Positions 22,183 to 34,136 are shown, counted from the first letter of the stretch. The stretch: DNA of 64,000 bases from Muscardinus avellanarius (GCA_963383645.1 OY726576.1:9104102-9168101), one strand, 5' to 3'. The notes: a model not told the origin generated them from the letters alone. Program-made: numbers and translations.

Positions 22183-22368
22183 AGCTGGCGTGGTATAATC
22201 CCAGTACATGGGAGGCCGAGACAGGAGGATCGCAGGTTCAAGGCTGGCCCCAGCTACTTAGTGAGGCCTTCCAGAACTTAGTGAGATCCTATTTCAAAAT
22301 AAAGAACAAAAATAGGACTGGGGTATAGCTCAGAGGTAGACTGCTCCCGGGTTCAATCCCCAGTACCA
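22183..22368 (+). mobile_element. B1-ID composite SINE
   Basis: Small deletion in the first 20 bases (GCTGGCGTGGTATAATCCC), then a regular body to GGTTCAATCCCCAGTACC. Confidence 0.9.
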
Positions 22369-22802
22369 AAAAAAATTAACTTGTTAATATACCACATGGA
22401 AGGGGACGTATATTAGAATAGAGGAATTGAGACTGGGCTCCTTAACACACACAGAAAAGCTGGACTCCTAATACTTGTCTTTTTTTCCTCAGTGGTTGAC
22501 TGTTACACCTACTGTACTTTCGGTGCAGGTCACCCAAGCTGGATCCGGACACTCCCACCATGCTGTGGCCTGGGCCAGGGAGGGACAGAATCCTAACACA
22601 CCCTCTGCCTCTCTGAGACATCACTCCACAGCTCCTGTGTGGCAACTCTAGGGTCCCATTAGTGGTTCCCCAGGTGATGGAGGTCAGGAAAGACTCAGCA
22701 GAGGACATTTTTGCTTGAGAGGTAAGGAAGAAAAAAGAACTCTCACCCACCAGCTTCATGCAATGATGGATTCAAGTCTCGCTCCCCTTCCTTCTCTCTC
22801 CC

Positions 22803-22806
<4 letters not shown>
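22369..22806. other. Unassigned sequence, no gene seen
   Basis: Minus-strand frame of 105 codons without recognisable features. Confidence 0.35.
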
Positions 22807-22873
<67 letters not shown>

Positions 22874-22913
22874 CCTCCCTTCCCTCCCTCCCTCTCCCTC
22901 TCCCTCCCCTCCC

Positions 22914-22958
<45 letters not shown>

Positions 22959-22961
22959 AGT
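22807..22961. repeat. (CT)n, (CCCT)n and (CA)n compound tract
   Basis: More than 30 CT units, a CCCT-rich middle, a second CT run and about 13 CA units. The serine/leucine-rich frames through it are artefacts. Confidence 0.97.
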
Positions 22962-22963
22962 AA

Positions 22964-23190
22964 GTACTTGGGAGGCTGAGACAGGAGGATTGTAGGTTTA
23001 AAACCAGCCTTGGCAACTTAGCGAGGCTCTCCACAACTGAATGAGATCCTGTTCCCAAATAAGATATAAAATTGGGCTGGTGGTGTAGCTTTGAGGTAGA
23101 GTGTGTCCAAGCTCAATCCCTAGCACAAGAAAAGAAATAAAGAAAGAAAAGAAAAGAAAAGAAAAGAAAAGAAAAGAAAAGAAAAGAAAA
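22964..23190 (+). mobile_element. 5'-truncated composite SINE with (GAAAA)n tail
   Basis: Starts within the left unit at GTAAGTACTTGGGAGGCTGA. The ID part ends CTCAATCCCTAGCAC. The A-tail has become (GAAAA)n at about 23,145-23,190. Confidence 0.85.
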
Positions 23191-23847
23191 GAGAAATCCT
23201 AAGGGCCTGAAGGGGGTGGACTACCCTTCATCTTCCCCCAACTGGTAAAACGGGCTCAGACAATGTTATCTATGTTGTAAATACAGTCCACCAGTTCTAT
23301 ACTTGTGTAAGCTCCAGCCCTGTCTGAATGGGACCAGACCTGGGGGTAGGGCTGGAGGGCAGCAGGGACACTAGATAGACTAATATCGCATGTTGCTGCC
23401 TGCAGTCTAGGCCAGCAGACTGTCCTATACCAGTGTCCCTTCCAAAGGTGGGGAAGTTTGGGGTATTAATGAAGAGAAGGTGGAATACAAGCTGCTTGTG
23501 CTAAAGAAAAAAACAAGTGGTCTATGAATGGAGGGAAATTCCACATCCCCTTGACACCTTGAAAGCAGCTCAGAGCAAGAAACAACATGGCTGCTTTAGC
23601 CCAATTACACCAGATGCTGGGAAAGGTGAAGCTATATGTTTGCAAAGACCATTCCTGCAATTGGAACCTGAGGAGGCTGCACACTGAGTGGCCTAACCCT
23701 GGGAAACATGGTCAATCAACATGGCAAAGGACTGGATGAACTAGGAACCACTAGATGGAATTCTGGTAGTGTGGCTACATCTTTTGCTTCATTTATCTGT
23801 TTCTGTAAAAAAAAAAAAAAAAAACCATGTTCAAAAACCAAGGAGTG
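23191..23847. other. Unassigned sequence, possibly LTR-related
   Basis: No family is recognised. Because an LTR follows at 24.1 kb, this could be the upstream part of the same retroviral relic, split by the SINE at 23,848. That is only a guess. Confidence 0.3.
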
Positions 23848-24049
23848 GCCAGGCGTGGTGGCGCACGCTTGTAATCCCAGTCCTTGGGAGCCTGAGACAG
23901 AAGGATCACGCAGGTTTGAAGCCAGCCTCAGCTACTTAGTGAGGTCCTCAGCAACTTAGTGAGACCATGTTTCCAAATAAAATATAAAAATAGGTCTGGG
24001 AGTGTAGCCGGGAGGTAGAAGGCCCCTGGGTTCCACCCCCAGTACCACC
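23848..24049 (+). mobile_element. B1-ID composite SINE
   Basis: GCCAGGCGTGGTGGCGCACG through TTCCACCCCCAGTACCACC. The GGTCTGGGAGTGTAGCCGGG variant of the ID part is present but the B box is intact. Confidence 0.92.
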
Positions 24050-24109
24050 AGATAAAAGGGATAGTGGTTGGTAACATTATTAAATACCTTTTATGTTTTT
24101 CATCCACAG

Positions 24110-24605
24110 TTCCAGACTCCTGACTCCCTCCCCAAGGCAGCCATAAAAACTAGAATTTTCCTCTCCAAAGGAGGATCACAGAAACTCCAACCTTCCCTCA
24201 GTCTTTCTGTCATTAGGAGCTGGCTGTAAATAAGTTCACTGACCTAACCTCGGCATAGGACTCTCCTTGTTCCAGAGGCGTCCTCTACCCTGCGAAGAAG
24301 AGTGTTGTGCAGAAAGCCCAAGAAAAATCTAACTGCACAGGCCTTTCTAGCTTTCCACACCAGACTATCAGCAATCACCCCTGTGCAATGAGGTCTCCAT
24401 AGAAACCTAAAAGGACAGGATCCAGAGAGCAGAACGCTTGGAGGTTCTGGGGAGGGTGGCACCCCAGAGAGCTCGTGGGAGCTCCGCCCCTTCTCTTCTC
24501 TGATGTCTCACCCTATGCACCTCTGTATCTGTAATGTTGTGTATCCATCATGTTCTTTCCAGTAAACCCGTGAACTTAAAAAAATGTTTCCCTGAGTTTT
24601 TCGTA
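24110..24605 (+). mobile_element. Old ERV LTR
   Basis: The right part (TCACCCTATGCACCTCTGTA, TTTCCAGTAAACCCGTGAAC, TTCCCTGAGTTTTTCG) has the layout of an LTR 3' end with a variant polyadenylation signal. The class is not resolved. No retroviral genes are visible nearby. Confidence 0.55.
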
Positions 24606-24794
24606 TCATAAAGAAACCATCTTTTCCCGTGGGAGAAAAATAAAAGAAAGACTATCTACTAGTAACCAACAGTAAATGTTAATTTGTATGACCTACTCTA
24701 ATCTGATTATGTTGTGACTTCATTTACAATATTAAACAAAGAAAACCTTTAAATTTAAACTTAAAATATTCCTTTATTTCTATCTACATGAAAC

Positions 24795-25009
24795 TTTTTT
24801 TGTGTGTATGGTACTTGGGGTGGAACCCAGGGGCTTTACTACCTCCGGGCTATACTCCCAGACCTATTTTATACTTTATTTGGAAACTGGGTCTCACTAA
24901 GTTGCTGAGAGCCTCACCAAGTAGCTGAGGCTGGCTTCGAACCTGCGCGATCCTCCTGTCTCAGCCTCCCAAGTGCCGGGATTACAAGCGTGCGCAACCA
25001 CTCCAGGCT
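24795..25009 (-). mobile_element. B1-ID composite SINE
   Basis: Reverse copy (TGGGGTGGAACCCAGGGGCT to GTGCGCAACCACTCCAGGC). Flanked by TACATGAAAC (24,785-24,794) and TACGTGAAAC (25,010-25,019), a 10-bp target duplication with one change. Confidence 0.92.
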
Positions 25010-25019
25010 TACGTGAAAC

Positions 25020-25404
25020 ATTTTAAAGATGTTGGTTCTGACAATTTGATTTCAAAGAAGTGGATAAAATCAAACGGAAAACAAATGAAAATAAGTGGAA
25101 ATTCTTTCAAAATTAGAATGTGGGTATTTACTTCCTACCTATTCCAACGACATACTTTCAAACACTCTGTTCAAATTGAATCCAGAGGTAAATGTGTGAA
25201 ATCTCACTGTTATTTCTACTTTTGCAGTGGGAAGATGAGATGAAGCGGCTGTACTGCCGCAGGTACAAAAGGTTACAGAACTAAAAGCTGCTACCTCCTT
25301 CTGCTGAACTTTTAATTATCCAAGCCAGTGATCTCTATTTAAGTGCTCTATATTCTTGGTGGAGACCTTTAGATTAAGAAAAATATTTAAAGGAAATTAA
25401 AATA
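25020..25404. other. Unassigned sequence, no gene seen
   Basis: AT-leaning. A 76-codon frame at 25,013-25,243 has no recognisable feature. Confidence 0.4.
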
Positions 25405-25421
25405 TCTCTGATTTTATTTTA

Positions 25422-25627
25422 TTTTAGTGGTACTAGGGGTGGAACCCAGGGGCTTTTACCTCCAGGCTATACTCCCAGACCTATTTTATATTTTATTTGG
25501 AAACAGGTTCTCACTAAGTTGCTGAGAGCCTCACTAAGTAGCCGAGGCTGGCTTCGAACCTGTGCGATCCTCCTGTCTCAGCCTCCCAAGCGCAGGGATT
25601 ATAAGCATGCACCACCACGCTCAGCTT
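25422..25627 (-). mobile_element. B1-ID composite SINE
   Basis: Reverse copy flanked by a perfect 17-bp target duplication TCTCTGATTTTATTTTA at 25,405-25,421 and 25,628-25,644. Confidence 0.95.
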
Positions 25628-25644
25628 TCTCTGATTTTATTTTA

Positions 25645-26568
25645 CATTCATAAAAAACAATTGACATAGACATCCCTAGTGACTAATAAATACTACATAT
25701 GACTTTTCAGAATGACTAGTTGATGTCGGTTATCTTCATATTTTAACTTCAGTATTTAAGCCCACATATAAAAGTATTTTAGCTTAACATAAGTTAATCA
25801 TTCGATACTGTGAACTGTTTCCAGTCCAATCTAATTGAAGTTGACGATGAAATGATGTCCACGAGCGTGCCCCCTGCTTCTGACCCTGCACTTGAAACTT
25901 TGGGTTCAGCATGTACAGTAATTTAACTTCCAGTGGGAGTAATGATGTATAGATTCTGAGCCAAAGAGCTGCAAGGATTTGAAATGATGCCCAGTGATTC
26001 CAGCGCATCAATATCAGAGCACTACACCCAGAAGAATCACCCCACCCACACATCAAACAGAGACGTGTACTCGCCTCAGCTGCCACCTGCTTAACAAACA
26101 ATAAGAACCCTTTTTAGATCTAAAACAGCAATTTCCCAGAATCTCTTACTGAGAGGAGTTCAATATCTCCTCCCAAGTCTGCCTGTAGCCCAGTTGAAGT
26201 TCCACCTTTCTTGCTTCTACTTGGCTCCAGAGCCTCTTGTCTTCAAATCAACATCAACTCAGATTCCCCCAAAGCAAACCGGGGTCCGGAACCTGTGCTC
26301 TCCTGCTTGGCACCACTTACAATGTCAGCCAACTTGACCTTGGTCCCTCTGTGCCAGCATCATAAACTTAGGGTAATAGTTGCCTCATCCACTTTCTGAA
26401 ATTACAGTTTCGGGTACCCTTTGCTAACAAAGGAAAGGCGAGATAGATCGATGATAGATTGATGATTGACATGGGCGCATGGGTCACCGTGTGCACAGGG
26501 GACCAAATCATAATGTATGGTACGGCCACACCTGGGATGAGGCCAGATATAGATCTTCAGTTCAAAAT
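25645..26568. other. Mostly unassigned sequence
   Basis: No gene is seen. Around 26,330-26,400 the text (CCTTGGTCCCTCTGTGCCAG, TAGGGTAATAGTTGCCTCAT) is faintly MIR-like. A CTCF-like motif lies at 25,863. Confidence 0.4.
25863..25882 (-). promoter_or_regulatory. CTCF-like core motif
   Basis: On the minus strand the site reads GAAGCAGGGGGCACGCTC, matching the core of the CTCF consensus. Candidate only. Confidence 0.3.
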
Positions 26569-26579
26569 GGGACACAACA

Positions 26580-26788
26580 GCCGGGTGTGGTGGCGCACGC
26601 TTGTCATCCCAGCATTTGGAGGCTGAGATGGGAAGATCACAGTTCGCGGACAGCCTCAGGTACTTAGTGAGGCCCTCTGCAACTCAGTGAGACCCTGTTT
26701 CAAAATAAAGAATAAAAAATAGGGCAGGGGGTATGGTTTGGAGGTTGAATTGCCCTAGGAATGGAACCCAACCTTTTTTTAAAAAAGG
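26580..26788 (+). mobile_element. B1-ID composite SINE
   Basis: GCCGGGTGTGGTGGCGCACG to an eroded ID end. Flanked by the perfect 11-bp duplication GGGACACAACA at 26,569-26,579 and 26,789-26,799. Confidence 0.93.
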
Positions 26789-26799
26789 GGGACACAACA

Positions 26800-27411
26800 C
26801 AATATGTATCTAGGATTTACTTCCAAACAATCCAGTTGGGTGGCTGATGGGGAAGGGGAAGGGTGAAACAAAAATAGCTGGGAGTTTGTTGTTTAATGAT
26901 GGATGCTGGAAAGCACGTTGTAATATTCACTCTATAACTATGAGGATTTAAATTTTTCCATAGTAAGTTTTAAAAATGGTTAGCCAGTGAAAATCAGGAG
27001 GGAAAATATATGTACAGATTATAAATATTACAGCCTGTTTTTAAACAACCCCCAACAAAGGAAATACTCCAAGCAAAATTTTTAAAAATAAAATATCACA
27101 CTAGGAAAAATAAACAGATTGTAGTTATGGTTTTTGAAACACCCTAACAATTGCTTTGAACCTTTATTTCAGTATTACAGAAGCAAAATAACAAGTATGT
27201 GTTTACTCGCAATAAAGCCTTTTTATTTAGAGTATCTCTGCTTTGAATTAATTGATATCAACATAGAAACACTGGTTATCCGATGCTTTTGAGAAATTGT
27301 TAGTAATTAATTATATGCCTCTGATTAATAGAAGTGGGGAAATGGATGGTTTATAATTTTTATCAATGTGATCTGTTTCATAAATAAACATCTTTGTAAA
27401 TAAGAGATCTG
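26800..27411. other. Unassigned sequence, no gene seen
   Basis: AT-rich, no repeat family recognised. Confidence 0.4.
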
Positions 27412-27600
27412 AGCCCAGCACAGTAGAACACTCTGTAACCCTCCTACTTGGAAGACGGAGACAGAATGATAACAGGTTCAAGGCCAGCCTCAGCAACTTA
27501 GGGAGACTGAGATCCTATTTCAAAATAAAAAATAAAAAGGGCTGAATAGAGCTTAGAGGTAGACTGTCCCTCGGTTTGATCTTTAATACCAAAAAAACAA
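27412..27600 (+). mobile_element. B1-ID composite SINE, old copy
   Basis: Diverged: GCCCAGCACAGTAGAACACT, GGTTCAAGGCCAGCCTCAGC, CTTAGAGGTAGACTGTCCCT, then an A/C-rich tail. Confidence 0.8.
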
Positions 27601-27662
27601 ACAAACAAAAAAAACCAGATTAATCAGCTACAAGAATAAACTTACTTTCCCTCTGAAGAGAA

Positions 27663-27766
27663 TATTACATGTATGTAATACATACATATAATATTATATG
27701 TATACATATATATACATACATATAATATTGAATCCTAACATGAGATGTAATCCTAACATGAGATGT
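27663..27766. repeat. (ATAC)-type tract and 18-bp tandem duplication
   Basis: ACATAC/ATATGT steps up to 27,730, followed by two perfect head-to-tail copies of AATCCTAACATGAGATGT (27,731-27,748 and 27,749-27,766). Confidence 0.9.
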
Positions 27767-28222
27767 AATCATTAAAATAAAAAAGAAAAAATAGTTCTTG
27801 GTTTTCTATTTTCTTTTTCAAATTTTTTCTGGCCTAAAACAATGTTTCCTTTCCATTAAAATAATAATGCTAAACCGTGAAAAGAAAATGTGTTTAACTT
27901 AATGACAAGCACATAAAAGCTGGAAAAAGGAGCATTATGGGAAAAGCAGAGTAACTCAGCTTTATCAGGCAGGCGTCCAAATTTACCCATGAAAGGATCC
28001 GGGTCAGACAAGGGAGGGTGTGGGTAATAATCATGAACGAGTTACATGGCAGAGGGCAGCTAAACAAAATTTAGTTGTTTTCAATTTGAAATCACAATTA
28101 CATCAATTTACTGCATGGGCTAAAAGAAGCTTCCATTCGTTTACATTCATACATAGAGATTTTTCATTCCTGCAGCCATAACTTAAAATTGAATTAAAGC
28201 TGGGAAAGATCTCTCTCTCTTT

Positions 28223-28226
<4 letters not shown>
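27767..28226. other. Unassigned sequence, no gene seen
   Basis: AT-rich single-copy-looking DNA. Confidence 0.4.
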
Positions 28227-28276
<50 letters not shown>

Positions 28277-28335
28277 ATATATACATATACACATATATAG
28301 CGAATATGTTTATACATATATATATACATACATAC
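28227..28335. repeat. (TG)n and (AT)/(AC) tract
   Basis: A run of about 24 GT units to 28,274, then TACATATA-type steps. The several frames through it are artefacts. Confidence 0.95.
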
Positions 28336-28489
28336 ATGTAATAAATACTTGTCAAACAAATGAAATAGCAATCAACATCTACCAAATCAACAAATCTAAG
28401 ACTACATCCATCAAAAATGACTAAATAAAATAAAATTTCTGGGTATAGTATGGTGATTATTTGTCTGTCATTCATAACCTTGATTTTCT

Positions 28490-28850
28490 TTTGGGAGGCA
28501 ATCCACCATGCTAAAAGAATGTTTCCCAGAGTCCTTTGCAGCCAGGTGCAGCCAGGTAACAGTTTTAGCCAGTGAGAGGCAAAAAAAGAAAGCTTATTCT
28601 CACAATATGAATGTGTCCCTTTCCCTCCGCCTGGAAAGGTTTAAAGCCACCTAAAAACCATAAGGACAAAAGCCAGACAGGAAGGACCAGAAATTAAGAA
28701 CCTGATTCTCTGGTGGAATTGCTGAGGGCTGCGCTTAACTTCCTAAGCCCGTGTATCATGGCAGGTGGGGCAATCTGCCATGAGTTTACATGGCTATTTT
28801 CTATCATTCACAGACAAAAGGATCCGAACCAACAGCAGCTGCAATTTATC
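28490..28850 (+). mobile_element. MLT1-type LTR
   Basis: CCAGAGTCCTTTGCAGCCAG, TTAGCCAGTGAGAGG, TGTCCCTTTCCCTC, GCCATGAGTTTACATGG and the end CATTCACAGACAAAAGGATC follow the MLT1 order. Old solo LTR. Confidence 0.65.
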
Positions 28851-29639
28851 TGTCCCATGTCTCTGTTCTCAGAAATTGCTTCGGTTTCAGCTATGATGAT
28901 CCATACAACTGTCCAATAACATAGTTACATCATCACTGCTGATGTCGAGATGCTGCACTCGTCAGAAAAAGCCCAGCAGCTTGAGGATGAACAGCCCCTG
29001 GAAAATCTCAACGACAGGCTACATCATTTTACCCCCTGGACTCTGCACCAGAGCATGAACCACTACACTCCCACACTAAGGGTCCAATAGAGACCGAATG
29101 GAGCATCGCTGTTTCAGTGACCAAAAACAGAAACTCTTCTGACTTCAGACGATCTTCAGAACCTGTGTGTCTCAAAACCAAAGGGGAGGGGAAGTGATGA
29201 CCTGATTCAAACGCTGCCACTCTGCTCCCACAGGTCCTCAGAAATACCTCTGCGCTGGAACTTAAAATTCTACCCATCCTCTCTCTTATCTGTTGCTGTC
29301 TCCTGGTACAGAGTAAACTATCAGAGCTCAGAAAGCTGGCATGGGAACACTGGCAAATTCTGAACAAATAGATGAGCAAACCAAGCTACAGATAAGTTTT
29401 CCAAGCGATTTTATGAGATGGATGAGAACCTCAAGAAGCAAAGGAGCCTGTGGACACCATTCCTAGAAATGCAATGCATTGCGCTGTTCAATGTCCACAG
29501 AAAGAAAAGAAGTCCCCTTAAGAAGGAGCTTGGCTGAGCGCGGTGCCGTGCCAGGCGCTGGCGCCCAGCATGCCACTCAGCCTTCGCAGCTCCCTCTCCC
29601 CTCTTAGTCACCAGTGTCTCTGATTTCCAGGAGGACAAG
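28851..29639. other. Unassigned sequence, no gene seen
   Basis: Minus-strand frame of 116 codons (29,029-29,379) without recognisable domain or splice context. A small GC-rich patch lies near 29,530-29,580. Confidence 0.35.
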
Positions 29640-29725
29640 TTCAGAGAGAGGTGAGGAGATCACCTCAGGTCACACATCTAGTAAAAGCAAACCTGATACC
29701 TAAGCTTTGCAGGCAGGTTGGCTCC
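29640..29725 (-). mobile_element. MIR SINE fragment
   Basis: AGGTGAGGAGATCACCTCAG, GGTCACACATCTAGTAAAAG is the reversed central MIR text (…GAGGTTAAGTAACTTGCC / GGTCACACAGCTAGTAAG). Confidence 0.7.
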
Positions 29726-30069
29726 CGCTCCACCACACCGCTCCCTCCCTGTGGTCCCCAATAAAATACTATTTATAAACTCATCACACACAGACATTAG
29801 CCGGGCGCACTCACAAGAACCTCAGAAGTATACCTAATGGAGTGTCCCTCGTACCCTCAGGCACAAATACCCTTCACCCAGAGCAGAACCAGACACTGTT
29901 CCACATGACCCAGATAATAACTTTCCCTCACCTTTCTTCCAGGTATAAGAAATGACAAAGGTTCTATATACCTACATGATTTTTTTAAAGGCCACCAGGT
30001 ATGTTCGTGACAAACATGATATAAATAAACCTGTGACAATATCAATCCCAATATCAATATTATAAAGGG
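29726..30069. other. Unassigned sequence, no gene seen
   Basis: No feature. A short GCCGGGCGCACTCAC string at 29,800 is too brief to call a SINE. Confidence 0.4.
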
Positions 30070-30212
30070 GGAGTCAGGAGAGAGGGGACTCACCAAATGC
30101 TGTGTGCATCACCGTGAGCTAGCTTATGACGTGGGACTAAAATGCACCAATAAAAGTGTTAAATAATTATATGACTACAACGCACCAATTATATGAAATA
30201 CACCAATAAAAA
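30070..30212 (+). repeat. Dispersed-repeat 3' end, partly duplicated
   Basis: GGGACTAAAATGCACCAATA matches the repeat ends at 21.8 and 36.8 kb. The CACCAAT...TATATGA...CACCAATAAAAA section (30,176-30,212) repeats it in part. Confidence 0.6.
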
Positions 30213-30344
30213 ATTTGGAGCAGGTGGGGCAGAGAAGAGTAAAAATATGTAATTACGTAAAACAAAAAAAGAAATCCTAAGTCTATAGCTGCAATCTGTA
30301 TCTTAGACATCAGACATCAAAGAGCCCTTGCTAATTGTTGGGAT

Positions 30345-30560
30345 TTTTTTTTTTTCTTGTTTGCACTGGGGATTGAACTCAGGAGCATTCTACCTCTGAG
30401 CTAACCCTCAATCCTTTGGATTTTTTTTTTTTTTTTTGAAACAGGGCATCACTAACTTGCTGATAGTCTCACTAACTTGGCTGAGGCTGGTGTTAAACTT
30501 GCAATCACCAATTTCTATTTCTCAAGTACTGGAATTACAGCCATATACCATCATGCCCAG
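30345..30560 (-). mobile_element. B1-ID composite SINE, old copy
   Basis: GGGGATTGAACTCAGGAGCA to ATACCATCATGCCCAG, with long T runs in tail and linker. Confidence 0.85.
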
Positions 30561-30586
30561 TTTATCCTTAGGATCTTAAACATACC

Positions 30587-30642
30587 CCAAAGGTCCCTGT
30601 ATCGATGGCTTGACTCTTGGTGCGCTCTTGCTCCTGTGTGCG

Positions 30643-30712
<70 letters not shown>

Positions 30713-30958
30713 CTATCTCTATCTCTATCTCTATCTGTCTTTCTTCCCTGTTCATTCTCTCTCTCTCCTCCATTCTCTCTTTTCAGTAGACAAGTTAAAC
30801 AGACTTCCTCCACCACACACTCCCACCACAATGTGCCCAAAACAAGAGTCAACCACCAACAATGAGCTGAAACCTGTGCCATCATGATCCCAAACCAACC
30901 ATCCTTCTTGTTACTGATTACCTCGGGTATTTTGTCACAGCAAGAGAAAACTAACGCA
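30587..30958 (+). mobile_element. MaLR-type LTR with (CT)n
   Basis: 5'-truncated. A (CT)n/(CTAT)n tract at 30,648-30,737 is followed by the LTR 3' end: GAGCTGAAACCTGTGCCATC and CTCGGGTATTTTGTCACAGC. Plus-strand equivalent of the LTRs at 13.6 and 19.6 kb. Confidence 0.65.
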
Positions 30959-32129
30959 GCCCACTCTCCACGCAGAATACACAAACACCACCACACTGCT
31001 GCACCAAGACCCAGGAGACACTGCTACCTAGATGGGATTACAAATAAATGACTGCTTCTCTGCCTTCACGTTTCACAGCGATTGAAGCAGTTTAAAATAT
31101 GCATTCATTTTATCCAAATGAGTACTTATTTTAACCAAAATGGAAAAAAAATCCCGCATCGGAAAGAAAAAAAAAAGTTGAACACATATTGCAATGGATG
31201 TCTACCATTTTTCATTGCATAAATAATACCTCTTTGAAGTTGATGAAAATCCTAGTGAAAATATTTATCCAGTAAACATCTTAGTGAAATAAACTGTTAC
31301 GGCTGCACAGAAATCTAATTTAACAACTTTCATCAATTCCCAGGGAGTAGAAATAGACTCACCACCCCCGAAACATTTGGTAATTATTTTCACACAATAT
31401 GTGCACAGTCTATGATGCACTTGGAGAAATGGAAACGTTTCCTGCAGTGTAGTAGCCTAAACACGAGCTTCTTAGATCTGCTTTTCCAGGTTCACCTCCC
31501 CAGCAATTCTGTAGCAACCCAGAATATTTTGCAAATCACCATCAACTACCATAAAGTATCATTAAAAAAAAAAGCTTTAGATGTGTTATTTGGGTACAGC
31601 TATTAGGTAATAGAGCATGTTTTTTTATTTTTCTGCTTTCTATTCGATACCTATCATTGTAAGATAGTCACTTGCAGATCACTGAAAACAATCATGATAG
31701 TATAAGGACCGTGAATCTTGTTCTAATTAAGGACTCAATTCTCTTTAGGAAAACAAATGTATTTTTAATAACCCATGTGTATGTGTTTATAGTATTTTCA
31801 ATCAAATAACACTACAGCATTCACCATTTTTCTTTTATAAAGATATTTTCAGTGTGTTCGATTTTTACCAAAGGCCAGTGATTTTAATAGACAGGCTTCA
31901 CAAAGAAAGAAAGGAAAAAAGAAAGAAAGAAAAGCAAGATACTTTCACAAAGACAATGGCTGGTAATAAAAGGAATTCTGTACTCAGTTTCGCCTTTTTA
32001 AATCTCTGATTCAAAACGCCAAGCTTTCTAGCAAATTAGGACTTCTTTATGAATGCTTTCCTTGCTGAAAGTATACCCTGAAAAATAGGCCAAAATCATT
32101 TATATTCCCCCTTGTATCTGACCCCACAA
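30959..32129. other. Unassigned sequence, no gene seen
   Basis: AT-rich and apparently single copy. A short (GAAA)-type patch lies at 31,906-31,935. Confidence 0.4.
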
Positions 32130-32235
32130 TCAGAAAGACACTGCCCCATTTACAAAATGAAATATTGAGGTCTACATTAAATTAACTGCCATCACCAATT
32201 CCAGGACTAGAACTAAAAACAGGTTTAAGTGTTAA
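32130..32235 (-). mobile_element. Possible MIR fragment
   Basis: CTGCCCCATTTACAAAATGA and CCAGGACTAGAACTAAAAAC resemble reversed MIR text with heavy decay. Confidence 0.4.
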
Positions 32236-32905
32236 AACAACCCTTTGTTGCACACCAGCTAGCATTCCTTATTTCGTTCTCTGTGTCTCAAAGTAATTCT
32301 TAACAACTGACTAAGGCTCAAAAAATTATACAAAAATCTAGTCGACAAATAAAGTGGAAGGAGTTATATTTAGCAGTTTTTTGATTACACTGAACACAAT
32401 CTAGGTACAGCTTCCTACTTACATAGTCTAGACATAAAAGGAATTCTTATTAGTTTTTAAAAGGAGAAAAGTAAGCTTATTAAATATAGATCAAAGGCAG
32501 TTCCACCACGAAAAGGCCAATTTTTTTCACCACTTATAGAAAAACTGTATCAATAAACAAAAAGCTATCTGCTGCTTCTCATTCTGGCCTACCATGACTA
32601 GCTATTACGATGAGATGAAGGGTGCTTTTTCCTTTTTATTGGTACTTTTAAGTTCTCTTCCAATACTTTTAGAATGATTATGAAATAATTTTATCAGCTT
32701 CGAAGTTATTTTCAAGAACCTTAGGCATTACTAAGAAATAATCGCCGTTTTATTCACAAAAAGCACTATTGCGTAATAAATTATGTATGCCAATATACTT
32801 TAATATATTGTTAATTATTAACACTATTCAAAATTAAATGACTTCGTATCATATTGTCATTATATTGTACCAGATTCTGATGCAAAATCATATTAAATGT
32901 TTTGA

Positions 32906-32909
<4 letters not shown>
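32236..32909. other. Unassigned AT-rich sequence
   Basis: No gene or repeat family is recognised. Confidence 0.4.
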
Positions 32910-32957
<48 letters not shown>

Positions 32958-33150
32958 GGTGATTGAACCCAGAGGCATTCTACCTTCAAGTTACATCCCC
33001 AGCCCAAGTTTATTTCTTATTTAGAAACAGGGCTTTGCTAGGTTTATGAGAGTTTCACTATTATATTGAGGCTGTTCTCAAACCTGAGATCCTCTTGTCT
33101 CGGCCTCCTATGTACAGAGATTACAGGCATGTGCCACCACACTCAGCCTT
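32910..33150 (-). mobile_element. (TG)n plus B1-ID composite SINE
   Basis: (TG)n at 32,910-32,952 abuts the ID end (TACTGGTGATTGAACCCAGA) of a reverse copy ending GTGCCACCACACTCAGCC. Confidence 0.88.
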
Positions 33151-33178
33151 GAGATAATTTTCAAAATAAGCCAACTCA

Positions 33179-33377
33179 GCCAGGCGTGGTGGCACACCCT
33201 TGTAATCCCAGCATTCGGGAGGCTGATACTGGAGGATACAGTTCGCAGACAGCCTCAGTTACTTAGTGAGGCCCTCTGCAACATAGTGAGACCCTATTTC
33301 AAAATAAAGAATAAAAATAGGGCAGGGGATGTGGTTCAGAGGTCAAATACCCCTAGGTTCCATCCCCTGACCCACAA

Positions 33378-33407
<30 letters not shown>
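33179..33407 (+). mobile_element. B1-ID composite SINE with (AAT)n tail
   Basis: Flanked by a perfect 14-bp target duplication AATAAGCCAACTCA at 33,165-33,178 and 33,408-33,421. The (AAT)n run between 33,378 and 33,407 grew from the A-tail after insertion. Confidence 0.95.
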
Positions 33408-33412
<5 letters not shown>

Positions 33413-33421
33413 GCCAACTCA

Positions 33422-34090
33422 TGAACGCATACATTTTATAATCACATATATCTGCTTCAAAAACTAAGGGAAATACATCTTTTCCATTCCAAGCGATTCT
33501 TCTTTACGGTGCCTCCTCTCTCTCATCAACTACTAAGGTACATTTGTTGTATTGTATATGTCATATGTCATCTCTCTGTCAGCTATATTGGGACTATAAA
33601 ATACATATATATATATACATATATATATGTATATGAATACATTTGTTTACATATACACTATATATATATACATATTTACCATATAAGCATACAAACATAC
33701 ATATTTGCATGCCCACATATACATTCATATACGTTTCTATAATACAAGCAAAAGATACAAATTTATTTATGAGCTGCACTATTTGGAGATTTCCAGCAGA
33801 GATGCCTGTCAAGCCAGTTTCAGGTTTAATCTACCTTGACCAACCTGACCAACTAGTTTGACTGAGCTAACAATAGTTTTGAATTAAGACTGTTGCCCGA
33901 GAATTTGATATTTCAGTTCTCTTGTTATTTTGGTCATTCTTCCCCTCCCCAGAGACCTATATCCAGCATTCACCATGAGGGCCTTCATTAAGTACTGTAT
34001 GGTAGTTCACAAATTGTAAATGCAGCTAAAGGTTGAACACTTATCTACACATCTTGCTACTGAGCCAACAATCTATAAACTCGTAACTGG

Positions 34091-34092
<2 letters not shown>
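33422..34092. other. Unassigned sequence with AT palindromes
   Basis: TATATACATATA-type self-complementary tract at about 33,600-33,690. The rest is unassigned. Confidence 0.4.

Positions 34093-34136
<44 letters not shown>

Noticed and set aside
22715..22963. Ser/Leu-repeat frames on plus and Arg/Glu-repeat frames on minus
   Set aside because: Translation of the (CT)n and (CA)n microsatellite; the same applies near 30,600 and 12,300.
28103..28475. Thr/His-repeat and Val/Cys-repeat frames
   Set aside because: Translation of (TG)n; similar frames at 1,631, 7,032, 21,747, 39,915 are also artefacts.
29798..29815. GCCGGGCGCACTCAC string like a SINE start
   Set aside because: Only about 15 bases match and no SINE body follows.
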